This document shows, piece after piece, positions 8,048-16,002 of a DNA stretch of 45,975 bases. The position numbers were made by a program, and so were the translations under genes. The stretch is from Propionibacteriaceae bacterium. GTDB taxonomy: Bacteria > Actinomycetota > Actinomycetes > Propionibacteriales > Propionibacteriaceae. Location: NCBI GenBank assembly GCA_031261455.1, contig JAISJP010000022.1, positions 1 to 45,975 of the forward strand, given 5' to 3'. The notes under the pieces are model-generated. The model was not told where the DNA came from. It saw only the letters and a program-made list of their open reading frames with translations, and did no database searches. Position 1 is the stretch's first letter. Each line of letters starts with the position of its first letter.

Positions 8048-8731
8048 ATGAGCAACTCTTGGGCTAACTCGGATGCAGATTTTCGCGCACAAAAGGATGC
8101 ATTGCGGGCGCAGATTGCTGCCGCGCGGGCGCGGATGACGCCCTTGGAGCGGTCTTTGGCGTCTGGTTTGCTGCAGGAGCAGCTGTTGCGGGCACTGCAG
8201 GAGCGTTACGCGGCTGAGCCTACTGGGGGACGTGTGCTGGCGTCCTACTTGGCTAGACCTGACGAGCCAGACTGTGGTGCCAGCCTGCTGGTGAGCGAGG
8301 GTTTTCGCGTGCTGGTTCCCGTGTTGAGTGGGGCACCCGTTGTAGCCGGACGACGTGTGCCGTGCTGGAGTTGGCTGCGGCTAGGGGATGCGATGGCACC
8401 CGGGCTGCACGGTATTCCGGAGGCTGTGGGCGCGGACCGGGCGGGTGTGGACAGTGTGGCCAACTTTGGCGGTCCGGAAACGTTGCCTGCATCTGCGGTG
8501 GCGGCGGCGCAAGTGGTTATCGTGCCTGGCCTTGCGGGGGGACGTGATGGGTCTCGGCTGGGCACTGGCGGTGGCTGGTATGACGAGGCGCTGGGATTTA
8601 GGGACCCTGCGGCTGAGGTTTGGTTGTTGCTCTTCGACGGCGAGGTGTTTGACTCGGTGCCGAGTGAACCGCACGACGTGCCTGTGACGCGGATATTCAC
8701 TCCCTCCGGACGGATTGTGATTGAGATGTGA
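8048..8731 (+). CDS. 5-formyltetrahydrofolate cyclo-ligase
   Basis: A 227-residue cytoplasmic enzyme of the YgfA/MTHFS family that converts 5-formyl-THF to 5,10-methenyl-THF using ATP. The diagnostic C-terminal substrate/nucleotide motif is GSRLGTGGGWYDEAL, preceded by VIVPGLAGGRDG; the N-terminus AQKDALRAQIAAARARM matches the family's first helix. ATG 8048 is chosen because it follows AGGCGA and opens the conserved helix; the open frame upstream has no homology. It is divergent from the moeA-like gene, an arrangement also found in other actinobacteria, and is followed by a SAF-domain gene on the same strand about 100 bp on. Confidence 0.93.
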   Translation: MSNSWANSDADFRAQKDALRAQIAAARARMTPLERSLASGLLQEQLLRALQERYAAEPTGGRVLASYLARPDEPDCGASLLVSEGFRVLVPVLSGAPVVAGRRVPCWSWLRLGDAMAPGLHGIPEAVGADRAGVDSVANFGGPETLPASAVAAAQVVIVPGLAGGRDGSRLGTGGGWYDEALGFRDPAAEVWLLLFDGEVFDSVPSEPHDVPVTRIFTPSGRIVIEM

Positions 8732-8741
8732 GGTCGCGGCC

Positions 8742-8750
8742 TGTGGATAA
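8742..8750 (-). promoter_or_regulatory. DnaA box (TTATCCACA)
   Basis: The minus strand reads exactly TTATCCACA, the bacterial DnaA-box consensus, 10 bp after the 5-FCL stop codon. It faces a second box at 8770-8778 in the opposite orientation, and together they form an 11-bp inverted repeat with one mismatch. Confidence 0.6.
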
Positions 8751-8769
8751 CCGCCTATTCTCGATGGAG

Positions 8770-8778
8770 TTGTCCACA
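8770..8778 (+). promoter_or_regulatory. DnaA box (TTGTCCACA)
   Basis: TTGTCCACA is the form favoured by high-GC actinobacteria such as Streptomyces and Mycobacterium. It is 19 bp from the opposed box at 8742-8750 and 50 bp before the SAF-domain gene, so DnaA could bind here as a pair and influence that promoter. Confidence 0.6.
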
Positions 8779-8828
8779 GGGGTTGCTGTTTGTGAACGAA
8801 ATCTGCCCGGCATCCACATTGTTAAGGT

Positions 8829-9443
8829 GTGAAAGAGATTAACTGGCGCACCCTGCTCCGCGCCGCCCGATGGCATAAGAGAGCAATTGGCATTTGCGCC
8901 TTGGTTATCTCGGTGCTGGCCGCCTTCAGTTGGTGGGTTGAAGCCAACGCCCCGGGAATTGAGGTGGTGGTCAGTACCCACGCCATACCCGCAAATCAAC
9001 AGGTGTCCTCTGGTGACGTAAAAGTGGTGCGCATCCCTGCCGACGCGGTTCCAAAGGGGGCGTTGACCAGCACCGCCGAGGCGCTAGGAAGGCGCGTAGT
9101 ACATGGCATCAGCGAGGGCGCAGTGCTGGGCGCAGACGCCTTCTCGTCTGCAACTTTAGTATCTCAGGCGGACGGCGAGGTGTTAGTTCCGGTGCATTTG
9201 GCCGACGAAGCCGCCATGACACTGCTCCGTGTTGGCTCCAACATCACCATCGTTGGCTCCAGCTACGACGGCTACGTCACCACATTGGCGAGTAGTGTGC
9301 GGGTAGCGCTGCTTCCCGGTGAGTCAAGCGGCGGTTTGGTCAGCACCGGAAGCGGAGCGGTCATCCTAGTTGCCTGCCCAAGGAACGTGGCTCTCACTCT
9401 TGCGGGCGCAGGGGACCAGCGGCTGAACATCATCATCGAGTAG
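8829..9443 (+). CDS. SAF-domain membrane-anchored protein (CpaB/FlgA-like)
   Basis: A 204-residue protein with a basic cytoplasmic N-terminus, one membrane helix (about 18-38: IGICALVISVLAAFSWWV) and an extracytoplasmic SAF domain starting VVVSTHAIPANQQVSSGDV and ending near EGAVLGADAFSS, followed by a beta-rich C-terminal region. SAF proteins occur in Flp pilus assembly (CpaB/RcpC) and as antifreeze-like domains, but no pilus genes are present, so the job is unknown. GTG 8829 must be at or after the start because an in-frame TAA lies two codons upstream. AAGG is almost adjacent to the GTG, too close for a standard ribosome site, so a leaderless start is possible. Confidence 0.8.
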   Translation: MKEINWRTLLRAARWHKRAIGICALVISVLAAFSWWVEANAPGIEVVVSTHAIPANQQVSSGDVKVVRIPADAVPKGALTSTAEALGRRVVHGISEGAVLGADAFSSATLVSQADGEVLVPVHLADEAAMTLLRVGSNITIVGSSYDGYVTTLASSVRVALLPGESSGGLVSTGSGAVILVACPRNVALTLAGAGDQRLNIIIE

Positions 9444-9447
9444 CGCG

Positions 9448-9894
9448 CTACACGCCGTGGACATGGTGCGGGGGCACCTCGGCGAGTAAGCGTAAGTCGG
9501 CAGCAGTTGGCGGGGCTGAAGAGTTGATCGGGCCGCTGAGTTCGTTAACACCGGATGCGGCCACCACGCCGCGAAGAATGGCGAACCATTGGGCCGCACC
9601 GACTTGGGAGCGCTCGGCGGCAGCTACCGGATACGGCCAGGCCTTACCCGCGCTGGTGGTCTGCGCGCGTTGAGCACGAAGCCGGGACATATCCCAGCCA
9701 ACGTCGGCAAGCCATGCTACGAACTCCGCGGCAGACTGAGCGGACACGTTCATCGGCGGCGTTAGTACTTCGCCTGTCAACGCAAACGCAATGGCCTCAT
9801 CGATGTTCACAAGCACAAACCTAGCGCACCATTGGCGCTCCAACGCTTTCGTCCGTCCCTCAGCCCAAACGTGATGGCCGCAACTGGTATCCAC
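9448..9894 (-). CDS. Hypothetical protein
   Basis: A 148-residue open frame, convergent with the SAF gene and ending 4 bp from it. It looks soluble, with amphipathic stretches such as AIAFALTGEVLTPPMN and AAEFVAWLADVGWDMSRLRA, no signal peptide and no motif I recognise. The only start with reasonable length is GTG 9894; a shorter product from an internal GTG near 9816 (VLVNIDEAIAF) is possible. Codon positions look like those of neighbouring genes, which supports it being real, but no family or function can be assigned. Confidence 0.5.
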   Translation of the reverse strand: MDTSCGHHVWAEGRTKALERQWCARFVLVNIDEAIAFALTGEVLTPPMNVSAQSAAEFVAWLADVGWDMSRLRAQRAQTTSAGKAWPYPVAAAERSQVGAAQWFAILRGVVAASGVNELSGPINSSAPPTAADLRLLAEVPPHHVHGV

Positions 9895-10305
9895 AGAGAC
9901 ATACTTGGACGCCCTAGGTACGCCCTAGAAGTCTCAGTGCTGTCGTCGATTGCCCTGGGAGCCGGCTGTCTCGGGCAAAAAGAAAGCAGATGACGCCGCA
10001 CGAGGGACAGAGCCGTCATCCACCCCCAGGAGACATACTCGCACAGCGCCATCTGCCTCTCTAAGAATAGGGGTCCGCAAAAGAAATCCCAACAGTAAAT
10101 ACGTTTCAGGATAAATATTTCGCCGCGAGCTAAAAGGCGGCCATACTTTAGCATTGCCCAGCCGTCATCAAACCGATACCAAAACAATACGAATGGCGTA
10201 TAAAAACGTTACATTTTCCGCAACTTTAGTATTCTCAATGTGATACTAAAGCATCGCTACATAAGCGGGCATCTCGCGGTCAGCAACAAACATCAAGTGC
10301 TGTGG
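9895..10305. other. Non-coding AT-rich stretch upstream of tRNA-Arg
   Basis: About 410 bp without a credible gene. Base composition drops sharply between 10080 and 10260. It contains a GCCCTAG direct repeat near 9910-9928 and an inverted repeat at 10224-10251. A 126-codon frame on the minus strand spans most of it but has no coding-like character. Confidence 0.5.
10224..10251. repeat. 9-bp inverted repeat, 10-nt loop
   Basis: CTTTAGTAT and ATACTAAAG are perfect complements, 55 bp downstream of the tRNA-Arg 3' end when read on the minus strand. No clean T-run follows, so it may be an operator-like site or a weak terminator. Confidence 0.45.
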
Positions 10306-10378
10306 CGGCCCCGGGGCGATTCGAACGCCCGGCACATGGTTTAGGAAACCACTGCTCTATCCCCTGAGCTACGGGGCC
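10306..10378 (-). tRNA. tRNA-Arg (anticodon CCT)
   Basis: A full cloverleaf reads on the minus strand: acceptor GGCCCCG/CGGGGCC, D-stem GCTC/GAGC, anticodon stem-loop GTGGT-TTCCTAA-ACCAT with anticodon CCT, T-stem GGGCG/CGCCC with TTCGAAT loop, discriminator G. 73 nt, CCA not encoded. It decodes AGG. Confidence 0.95.
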
Positions 10379-10488
10379 ATACGCGCCACATCAGGCGCAC
10401 ACAAAATGTTACCGCGCCGACTCGATTACGGCATCCCCCAAACTCCAGCGCAGACGCCACGCTGAAGAGAATGGCCGGTATCGAGCGA

Positions 10489-10956
10489 TTAGTCTTTGAC
10501 GAGCAGGATGTCTTCGTCGTCGGGGGCGGGGGTCTCGATGGCGTCACGCCTGGAGACCTCGTGGAATCCGCAGTTTTCTAGGACGGCTAGCGCGCGCGGG
10601 TTGGTGGAGAGCACGTGGGCGTAGACCGGGCGGGTGTGGTCGATGTTGAGCATGCGCGCCATTGCCTCGGTGGCTAGACCGCGACCCCAGGCGATGCGGC
10701 GGATCCAGTAGAACACCTCACGGCCAGCAGGGCCATCGAACGTCATGATGGCGCCGACGAAGTGCCCGCCTGCCATCATGGAGTACATCTTGACGGTATC
10801 GTCGTTGGCCATAGCTGCCATCTTGTCTTCAAACTCGGCCCTGTCGGCGAAGTCGATGGCGAAAAATGGCGCCATCGTGCGCGAATCGGGGTCGGACAAC
10901 ATGCCAAACATGGCATCCATGTCGGTACCCTGAACTGGGCGAAGCACAACAGCCAT
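10489..10956 (-). CDS. GNAT-family N-acetyltransferase
   Basis: A 155-residue acyl-CoA-dependent acetyltransferase. It begins VVLRPVQGTDMDAMFGML, typical of the RimJ/RimL-like branch, and has the acetyl-CoA motif A around RRIAWGRGLATEAMARML, followed by VLSTNPRALAVLENCGFHEV, the usual motif B. ATG 10956 is chosen since it opens the fold; an in-frame upstream ATG at 11004 adds 16 unrelated residues. The substrate cannot be told from sequence. Neighbours on the same strand are tRNA-Arg downstream and a small unknown protein upstream. Confidence 0.85.
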   Translation of the reverse strand: MAVVLRPVQGTDMDAMFGMLSDPDSRTMAPFFAIDFADRAEFEDKMAAMANDDTVKMYSMMAGGHFVGAIMTFDGPAGREVFYWIRRIAWGRGLATEAMARMLNIDHTRPVYAHVLSTNPRALAVLENCGFHEVSRRDAIETPAPDDEDILLVKD

Positions 10957-11017
10957 AACACATATGCTACCCGTCGTCAGCCCTTGCTCATAGCAATAAC
11001 GCAAAACTCGACCGGGT

Positions 11018-11332
11018 TCACTCCTCGGGAGGAGTATCCAGCAGTTTGGCTAACTCCAACAACTGGTCTTCGGCTCCACCGCTGGCTTCGATGGTCAAAA
11101 CCCCAGTAGGTTCGGCCTTCAGCTCAACCACCTGATCTCCGTCGCGGTTAATGTCCACGACAGTGTCAGTGATGCTCCAGTCCACGGCAGCCAGCCAGGC
11201 TTGCGTCTCCTCAAACTGCTCGTCGGTGGCGTTTTCGGGGATAACCATCATGCCGCGCCCCACCCATGGGCAGATGTGAATCAGCAACGGAGTGTCAACG
11301 CTTACGACGGGCGGCCAGTTTGTAGATGCCAT
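11018..11332 (-). CDS. Small conserved-looking hypothetical protein, divergent from OTC
   Basis: A 104-residue acidic protein (ATG 11332) with a hydrophobic early strand ([15 protein letters not shown]), an alternating beta pattern and an Asp/Glu-rich tail ([18 protein letters not shown]). A longer upstream reading would run into the carbamoyltransferase gene on the other strand, so this start is preferred. No domain recognised. It is divergent from the carbamoyltransferase gene with 67 bp between starts, so a shared control region is plausible. Confidence 0.6.
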   Translation of the reverse strand: MASTNWPPVVSVDTPLLIHICPWVGRGMMVIPENATDEQFEETQAWLAAVDWSITDTVVDINRDGDQVVELKAEPTGVLTIEASGGAEDQLLELAKLLDTPPEE

Positions 11333-11399
11333 GCAAGCTAGACTAGTTGCTCCCCTACGCAACGGGCAACGGGGAGACGCAAAGGAGCTCGGAGAAGCC

Positions 11400-12395
11400 A
11401 TGGTTGACCTCCAAGGACGGCATTTTCTCAAGGAGTTGGACTTCACGCCTGCGGAGTGGCGGTGGCTGCTCACCTTGGCGGGCGACCTGAAAGCCGAGCG
11501 CGCGAGCGGCAAACAGCGCCAGCGCCTGGCTGGAAAGTCGATTGCGCTGATCTTTGAGAAGACCTCCACGCGCACCCGCTGCGCCTTCGAGGTGGCGGCG
11601 CACGAGCAGGGGGCTTTCACCACCTATCTTGACCCCACGTCCAGCCAATTGGGACACAAGGAGTCCGTGCCCGACACCGCCCGCGTGTTGGGACGCATGT
11701 TCCACGGCATCGAGTATCGCGGTTTCGGCCAGGAGCGTGTGGAGACCCTCGCGGCACACGCCGGAGTGCCGGTTTTCAATGGGCTGACCGACGAGTGGCA
11801 CCCCACGCAGATGCTTGCCGACCAGTTGACCATGTTGGAACACAGTGGCGGACGCCCCCTAAGTGAACTAACGCTGGCCTACGTTGGCGACGCCCGTAGC
11901 AACGAGGGCAACTCGGTGTTGGTCTCGTCGGCACTCATGGGCATGGACGTGCGGCTAGTCTCCCCTGTCTCGCTGCGCCCTGCCGCAGATGTGGTGGCCG
12001 CCGCTGAGGCTATAGCGGCGCAGACCGGCGCCAAGATCACGCTCAGCGACAGCTTGGATGCAGTCGCGGGCGCTGACTTTATCTACACCGACATCTGGGT
12101 GTCTATGGGCGAACCGAAAGAGATCTGGGAGCAGCGTCTTGCCGAGCTACTGCCCTATCAGGTGAACGCGGCGCTGTTGGCCCGCACCGGCAACGAACAC
12201 GTGCAAGTGTTGCACTGTCTGCCCGCGTTCCATGACTTGGGCACCAGTATCGCCCGCGACCTGCACGCGCTCACCGGTCTCACCGAGTTTGAGATCACTC
12301 ACGAGGTGTTCGAGGCCAACGCCAACATCATCTTCGACGAGGCCGAAAACCGCATGCACACCATCAAAGCCGTGCTAGTCGCCGCACTGGGTTGA
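11400..12395 (+). CDS. argF: Ornithine carbamoyltransferase (E. coli/ArcB-like type)
   Basis: A 331-residue cytoplasmic enzyme forming citrulline and phosphate from ornithine and carbamoyl phosphate, or the reverse. Carbamoyl-phosphate site FEKTSTRTR (52-60), [10 protein letters not shown] (132-140), SMGEP loop and HCLPAFHD with the ornithine-site Cys are all intact. Length and segments such as [18 protein letters not shown] resemble the longer enterobacterial ArgI / catabolic ArcB group rather than the roughly 307-residue mycobacterial ArgF. The ATG at 11400 follows AAGGAGCTCGGAG. No other arg or arc gene is close, so whether it works in biosynthesis or in the deiminase pathway is undecided. 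A strong hairpin starts 3 nt after the stop. Confidence 0.93.
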   Translation: MVDLQGRHFLKELDFTPAEWRWLLTLAGDLKAERASGKQRQRLAGKSIALIFEKTSTRTRCAFEVAAHEQGAFTTYLDPTSSQLGHKESVPDTARVLGRMFHGIEYRGFGQERVETLAAHAGVPVFNGLTDEWHPTQMLADQLTMLEHSGGRPLSELTLAYVGDARSNEGNSVLVSSALMGMDVRLVSPVSLRPAADVVAAAEAIAAQTGAKITLSDSLDAVAGADFIYTDIWVSMGEPKEIWEQRLAELLPYQVNAALLARTGNEHVQVLHCLPAFHDLGTSIARDLHALTGLTEFEITHEVFEANANIIFDEAENRMHTIKAVLVAALG

Positions 12396-12397
12396 CT

Positions 12398-12426
12398 GTC
12401 ATCCTGCTCCTAAAGCGCAGGATGAC
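12398..12426. repeat. REP-like palindrome copy 1 (after argF)
   Basis: GTCATCCTGC and GCAGGATGAC form a 10-bp stem with a 9-nt loop right after the argF stop, followed by GGAGGGGACTT. The arm and flank resemble the palindromes at 22129-22150 and 42634-42655. It could help end argF transcripts, though no T-run follows. Confidence 0.55.
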
Positions 12427-12609
12427 GGAGGGGACTTAGTCCCACGATGATCGGACTGCCGAGTTGGCGCAGTCTTGGCCCTCAGCGCTGAGGTAGAACA
12501 GCGACTTTTCGATTGGGTGGGGCGACGCGAGTGTCGAACTGGGCATAGACGGGCGCGGCGGCGGGTTGCGGACTACGCTGGAAGCGAATACCAAACTCAG
12601 GAGTTCGTT

Positions 12610-13284
12610 ATGCGGGTTTTGATTATTGAAGACAATCGTCAGTTGGCCGAGAAGATGCGTGAGGGCCTCGCCAGCGAAGGGTTCATGGTTGACGTCGCCC
12701 ATACCGGGAGCGAGGGCGAGGGCAAGGTTGTCAAGGTTGACTACGACGCGGTGCTGCTGGACTTGAACTTGCCGGACAAAGACGGGCTTGAGGTGCTGAA
12801 GACGCTGCGCCGCTACGGAAACGATATTCCGGTGATCGTGGTGACGGCACGTGCCGAGGTGTCGCAGCGGGCACTCGGATTGGACTTGGGGGCCGACGAT
12901 TACCTGACTAAGCCGTTCAAGTTGTTGGAGTTGCGCGCCCGGCTGCAGGCCGTGATTCGGCGCTCACAAGGGCGGACGAACCCCGTCATCACCATCGGCA
13001 AGCTGAACGTTGACCCACGCAGCCGCACCGTCACCTTTGGCAAAGCGCCGATCACACTGAAGGCCAAGGAGTTCGACATCTTGGAGTACTTGGCTATCAA
13101 ACACCCCAACGTGGTGTCAATGGAAGATCTGGGCATGCACGTCTATGACCTTGATTTTGACCCGGCGTCGTCAGTGTTGCGGGTGCATGTAGCGCGGTTG
13201 AAGAAGGCACTCGCGGACGCCAGCGGTGTCGAACTGCTGCGCAACATCCGCGGGAAAGGGTACGTGCTGTGCGAAGAGATATAA
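12610..13284 (+). CDS. OmpR-family response regulator
   Basis: A 224-residue two-domain transcription regulator. The receiver domain has acidic pocket E7/D8, phospho-acceptor Asp51 in VLLDLNLPD, Thr79 and Lys101 (TKPF); the C-terminal winged helix (about 125-224) ends with the usual VLRVHVARLKKAL and IRGKGYVL. ATG 12610 has AGGAG 6 nt upstream; longer readings have no homology. The next gene, a histidine kinase, overlaps by 16 nt, so they are a cognate pair. The likely target is the ABC operon downstream, whose upstream region has a direct repeat suited to this family. Confidence 0.95.
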   Translation: MRVLIIEDNRQLAEKMREGLASEGFMVDVAHTGSEGEGKVVKVDYDAVLLDLNLPDKDGLEVLKTLRRYGNDIPVIVVTARAEVSQRALGLDLGADDYLTKPFKLLELRARLQAVIRRSQGRTNPVITIGKLNVDPRSRTVTFGKAPITLKAKEFDILEYLAIKHPNVVSMEDLGMHVYDLDFDPASSVLRVHVARLKKALADASGVELLRNIRGKGYVLCEEI

Positions 13285-14375
13285 ACCTGCCGCTGGTGAT
13301 CGCCGCGTTTGTGACCACGCTCACTCTCGCGATGGTGGGGTGCCTGTTTTGGGTGGCACAGTCCTACTCGGTGGGCACCGACAGCGCACTGGGGGACGCG
13401 TCTGGCATCTACCTGCTCACCGCGAAGGACAGCTATGACCTCCAACTGAACGGCGCGATAATGCTGACGCAGACCGACCGCGTGGTGTCTGCGGAGGACG
13501 TTCTGGGCTACTTCAGCCAGACGCTAGCGGAGCAGCTTCCGCTAGTCGCCGCCGTCTTTGCGCTCCTTGTCGCAGGCTGCGGATTTGCGCTCCACTGGGT
13601 GCTGAAGACGGATCAAAAGGCGCGCAGCCTGGCCGTCGTCGCCCAGTTGAAGGCCCTGCCCAACGACCCGACCATCATCGACACCGATCCGGTGCTGGCC
13701 CCGGCGTATCGACAGTTGGAGGCGATCTTTGCCGAGCACCTTGAAGACCAGGAACGCATGCACTCCTACCTAGCGCATGAGCAGAAGAACGCCATCGCAA
13801 TTCTGCGCGCCGACGGCCTCTTCGATGACCACCCCACACAGGCACGGCTGTTGGATGAACTGGCCGACGGCATCGACGATGTGCTCACCCTGAGCGAGTC
13901 CCGCACCGAAACCGCCCAAGCCGCTGTGGACGTGGCGATGGTGGCCGCGAAGGCCTGCGAGTCCTACCAAGGGCTAGCCAAAATCGATTTCGACTTCGAC
14001 GAGGACGCCAACTTGGAGACGGCAGCCAACCGTCGCTGGATCTATCGCGCCATCGCCAATCTGCTGGACAACGCCGTGAAGTACGCCCCCGGCTCCCCCA
14101 TCTCGGTGGACATCTGCAACCAGCACGACACCGTGATTGTGCGGGTGCGCGACCATGGGCCGGGTATGAGCGCCGATGATCTGGAGAAGATATTCAACCA
14201 TCGTTATCGCATGAACCAACTGCGCTCAGACGGGTACGGGATCGGCCTGAGCCTGGTGTGGCACGTCTGCAACCTGACTGGCGGTTTTGCCTACGTCGAT
14301 TCTGAACCGGGGCTGGGAACAGAGTTCACACTGTCCTTCCCACAGTTTGACCCTAACGCCCAGTTCGACATCTGA
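13269..14375 (+). CDS. Sensor histidine kinase
   Basis: A 368-residue membrane kinase with two helices (about 8-30 and 90-112) framing a short 60-residue extracytoplasmic loop, so the sensor is small. The dimerisation helix carries His170 in YLAHEQKNAIAIL, a non-standard H-box lacking the usual proline. The ATPase domain has N-box NLLDNAVKYA (264-273), G1 DHGPGM (295-300), G2 GYGIGLSL and G3 GLGTEF. GTG 13269 overlaps the regulator's end and has GGAAAGGG about 8 nt upstream. With a tiny sensor loop and an adjacent ABC transporter it fits the class that senses through, or together with, its transporter, which is inference. Confidence 0.92.
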   Translation: MRRDINLPLVIAAFVTTLTLAMVGCLFWVAQSYSVGTDSALGDASGIYLLTAKDSYDLQLNGAIMLTQTDRVVSAEDVLGYFSQTLAEQLPLVAAVFALLVAGCGFALHWVLKTDQKARSLAVVAQLKALPNDPTIIDTDPVLAPAYRQLEAIFAEHLEDQERMHSYLAHEQKNAIAILRADGLFDDHPTQARLLDELADGIDDVLTLSESRTETAQAAVDVAMVAAKACESYQGLAKIDFDFDEDANLETAANRRWIYRAIANLLDNAVKYAPGSPISVDICNQHDTVIVRVRDHGPGMSADDLEKIFNHRYRMNQLRSDGYGIGLSLVWHVCNLTGGFAYVDSEPGLGTEFTLSFPQFDPNAQFDI

Positions 14376-14552
14376 CAGGACAGGCCACCAGACGGGTATC
14401 TATGCTCGTCATGGGGTGCGAACTCGCAGAATCTGTGAGCCGCATAGGTGAAGTCTGTGACGACGCCCAGCATGACGCGTGACGTTCAAGGGCAGCCAAA
14501 CAGGCGTCTTGCCTAGTCAAATGACGCTCAGACAGTCGTCACCTTAGGGGTC

Positions 14553-14571
14553 AGTAAACATCGAGTAAACA
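14553..14571 (+). promoter_or_regulatory. Direct repeat AGTAAACA x2, probable response-regulator site
   Basis: AGTAAACA occurs at 14553-14560 and again at 14564-14571, giving an 11-bp period that fits two OmpR-type subunits on one DNA face. The site is about 60 bp before the permease start, with a TATCGC at about 14593 that could be the -10. Its place after the regulator/kinase pair and before the transporter supports activation of the ABC genes by that regulator. Confidence 0.5.
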
Positions 14572-14629
14572 GGGGCACTGGTAGCTTTTTGGGTATCGCG
14601 AAAATGAAACTCACGAAAGGACAACCCAG

Positions 14630-16000
14630 GTGTATCTGCTTACCAATGCGGCGAAGAATCTCGCCCGCAACAAAGGACGCAACCTACTGGTCGGCGTGAT
14701 CTTGTTCACGATCATCGTGGCAGCTTCAGTATCGGTGCTTATCAACAGCACGGCTGGCGCGGTCATCTCCGACTACAAGTCTCGCTTTGGCAGCCAGGTC
14801 TTTCTCGACCTTGACTACGAGAAGGCGATTGCGGCGGGCAACTACGACGAGTATGAGGGCGCCAAGGGCGTCCAAGACCTCACCCCCGACCAGAACTTCA
14901 AGTTTGCGGATTCCAAGTATCTGCATGAAACCAAGATGACGGCCAGCGCCATGATCAACTTCCCTGATGCTGTGCCGTTGGACAACATTGACGACCCCGA
15001 CTTGCAGGCACGGGGCTATCTCATTGGCTCAAACGAGCCAAACATCTCGAAAGACTTCGAGTCGGGTGCCCGCAAGATCGTTGAGGGACGCGCCGTCCAA
15101 GCGCCGAACGAGGCCATCATCAGCAAGCAGTTTGCGGAGTTGAACAAGCTGAAGATCGGCGACAATCTTGACATCGTACGCACTGGCAACAAGAAAGAGC
15201 TGCCGCTGAAGATCGTCGGCATCTTTGAAGACAACACCATGCTGGGTGCCGAAAACAACCCATACATGCAGAAGAATCCGCTGCTCAACCGCAACAACGA
15301 GATTCTCGTCGGCATTGACACCGTCAAGGAGTTTGGAGCGTCGTATGTGGACGCGTCCTACTTCCTGAACTCTCCGGATGACCTAGATGCGTTCGAGGCG
15401 GAACTGCGCGACAAGGGCTTGCCCGATTACTACAAACTGCGCACCGATGAGGCCGGTTACCAGGCTGTTGTCGGACCTGTTGAGGGACTGACAAAGTTGA
15501 CAACCACCTTTATGATCGTGGTGCTGGCGTTGGGTGCCGTCATCCTGCTGCTGATCTCCACCCTCGCGGTGCGGGAACGCAAGTATGAGATCGGCGTGCT
15601 GCGCGCCATGGGTATGCGCAAAACCGGTGTGGCTATCGGGTTTGTGGCAGAGATGCTGATTATGACGCTGTTCTGTCTGGCTATCGGGTTCGCCGTCTCG
15701 GCGGTGATTTCGCAGCCCATTGCGGACTCGCTGCTGCGCAACCAGATCGAGTTGGCGGCAGAGACGGCGAAGAACGGCATGGGCGGAGTGACCAGCATCA
15801 ACGCTGGTGCGGGTGCCGGAACGGGCGCAGGTGCAGACTCTGCGCTGACTCCGCTGTCACAACTGACGGTCGCCCTGACCGCCGGTGCCATCTCCCAAAT
15901 CTCGCTGATCGCGTTGGCGCTCGCGGTGGTCTCTTCGGCCGTCGGCATCGTCTACATCACGCGCTTTGAGCCGATGAAGATTCTCTCGGAAAGGAACTAG
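14630..16000 (+). CDS. MacB/FtsX-type ABC transporter permease
   Basis: A 456-residue permease with a first helix (about 18-41, NLLVGVILFTIIVAASVSVLI), a large periplasmic-type MacB_PCD domain (about 45-280) and three C-terminal helices of the FtsX domain (about 290-450), containing the conserved cytoplasmic segment VRERKYEIGVLRAMGMRKT. A Gly/Ala-rich linker (about 388-402) lies between the last two helices. GTG 14630 has GAAAGGA 9 nt upstream. It is followed 2 nt later by the ATPase gene, so they form one transporter of the kind involved in export of lipoproteins, peptides or antibiotics, or in envelope signalling; substrate unknown. Confidence 0.92.
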   Translation: MYLLTNAAKNLARNKGRNLLVGVILFTIIVAASVSVLINSTAGAVISDYKSRFGSQVFLDLDYEKAIAAGNYDEYEGAKGVQDLTPDQNFKFADSKYLHETKMTASAMINFPDAVPLDNIDDPDLQARGYLIGSNEPNISKDFESGARKIVEGRAVQAPNEAIISKQFAELNKLKIGDNLDIVRTGNKKELPLKIVGIFEDNTMLGAENNPYMQKNPLLNRNNEILVGIDTVKEFGASYVDASYFLNSPDDLDAFEAELRDKGLPDYYKLRTDEAGYQAVVGPVEGLTKLTTTFMIVVLALGAVILLLISTLAVRERKYEIGVLRAMGMRKTGVAIGFVAEMLIMTLFCLAIGFAVSAVISQPIADSLLRNQIELAAETAKNGMGGVTSINAGAGAGTGAGADSALTPLSQLTVALTAGAISQISLIALALAVVSSAVGIVYITRFEPMKILSERN

Positions 16001-16002
16001 CT

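Noticed and set aside
9807..10187. 126-codon minus-strand frame upstream of the hypothetical gene
   Set aside because: Overlaps the more likely gene in another frame, has aromatic- and Cys-rich random composition and no ribosome-binding site.
11018..11623. 201-codon version of the small gene divergent from argF
   Set aside because: Its first half is antisense to the argF start and conserved N-terminus; the ATG at 11332 gives the plausible 104-residue product.
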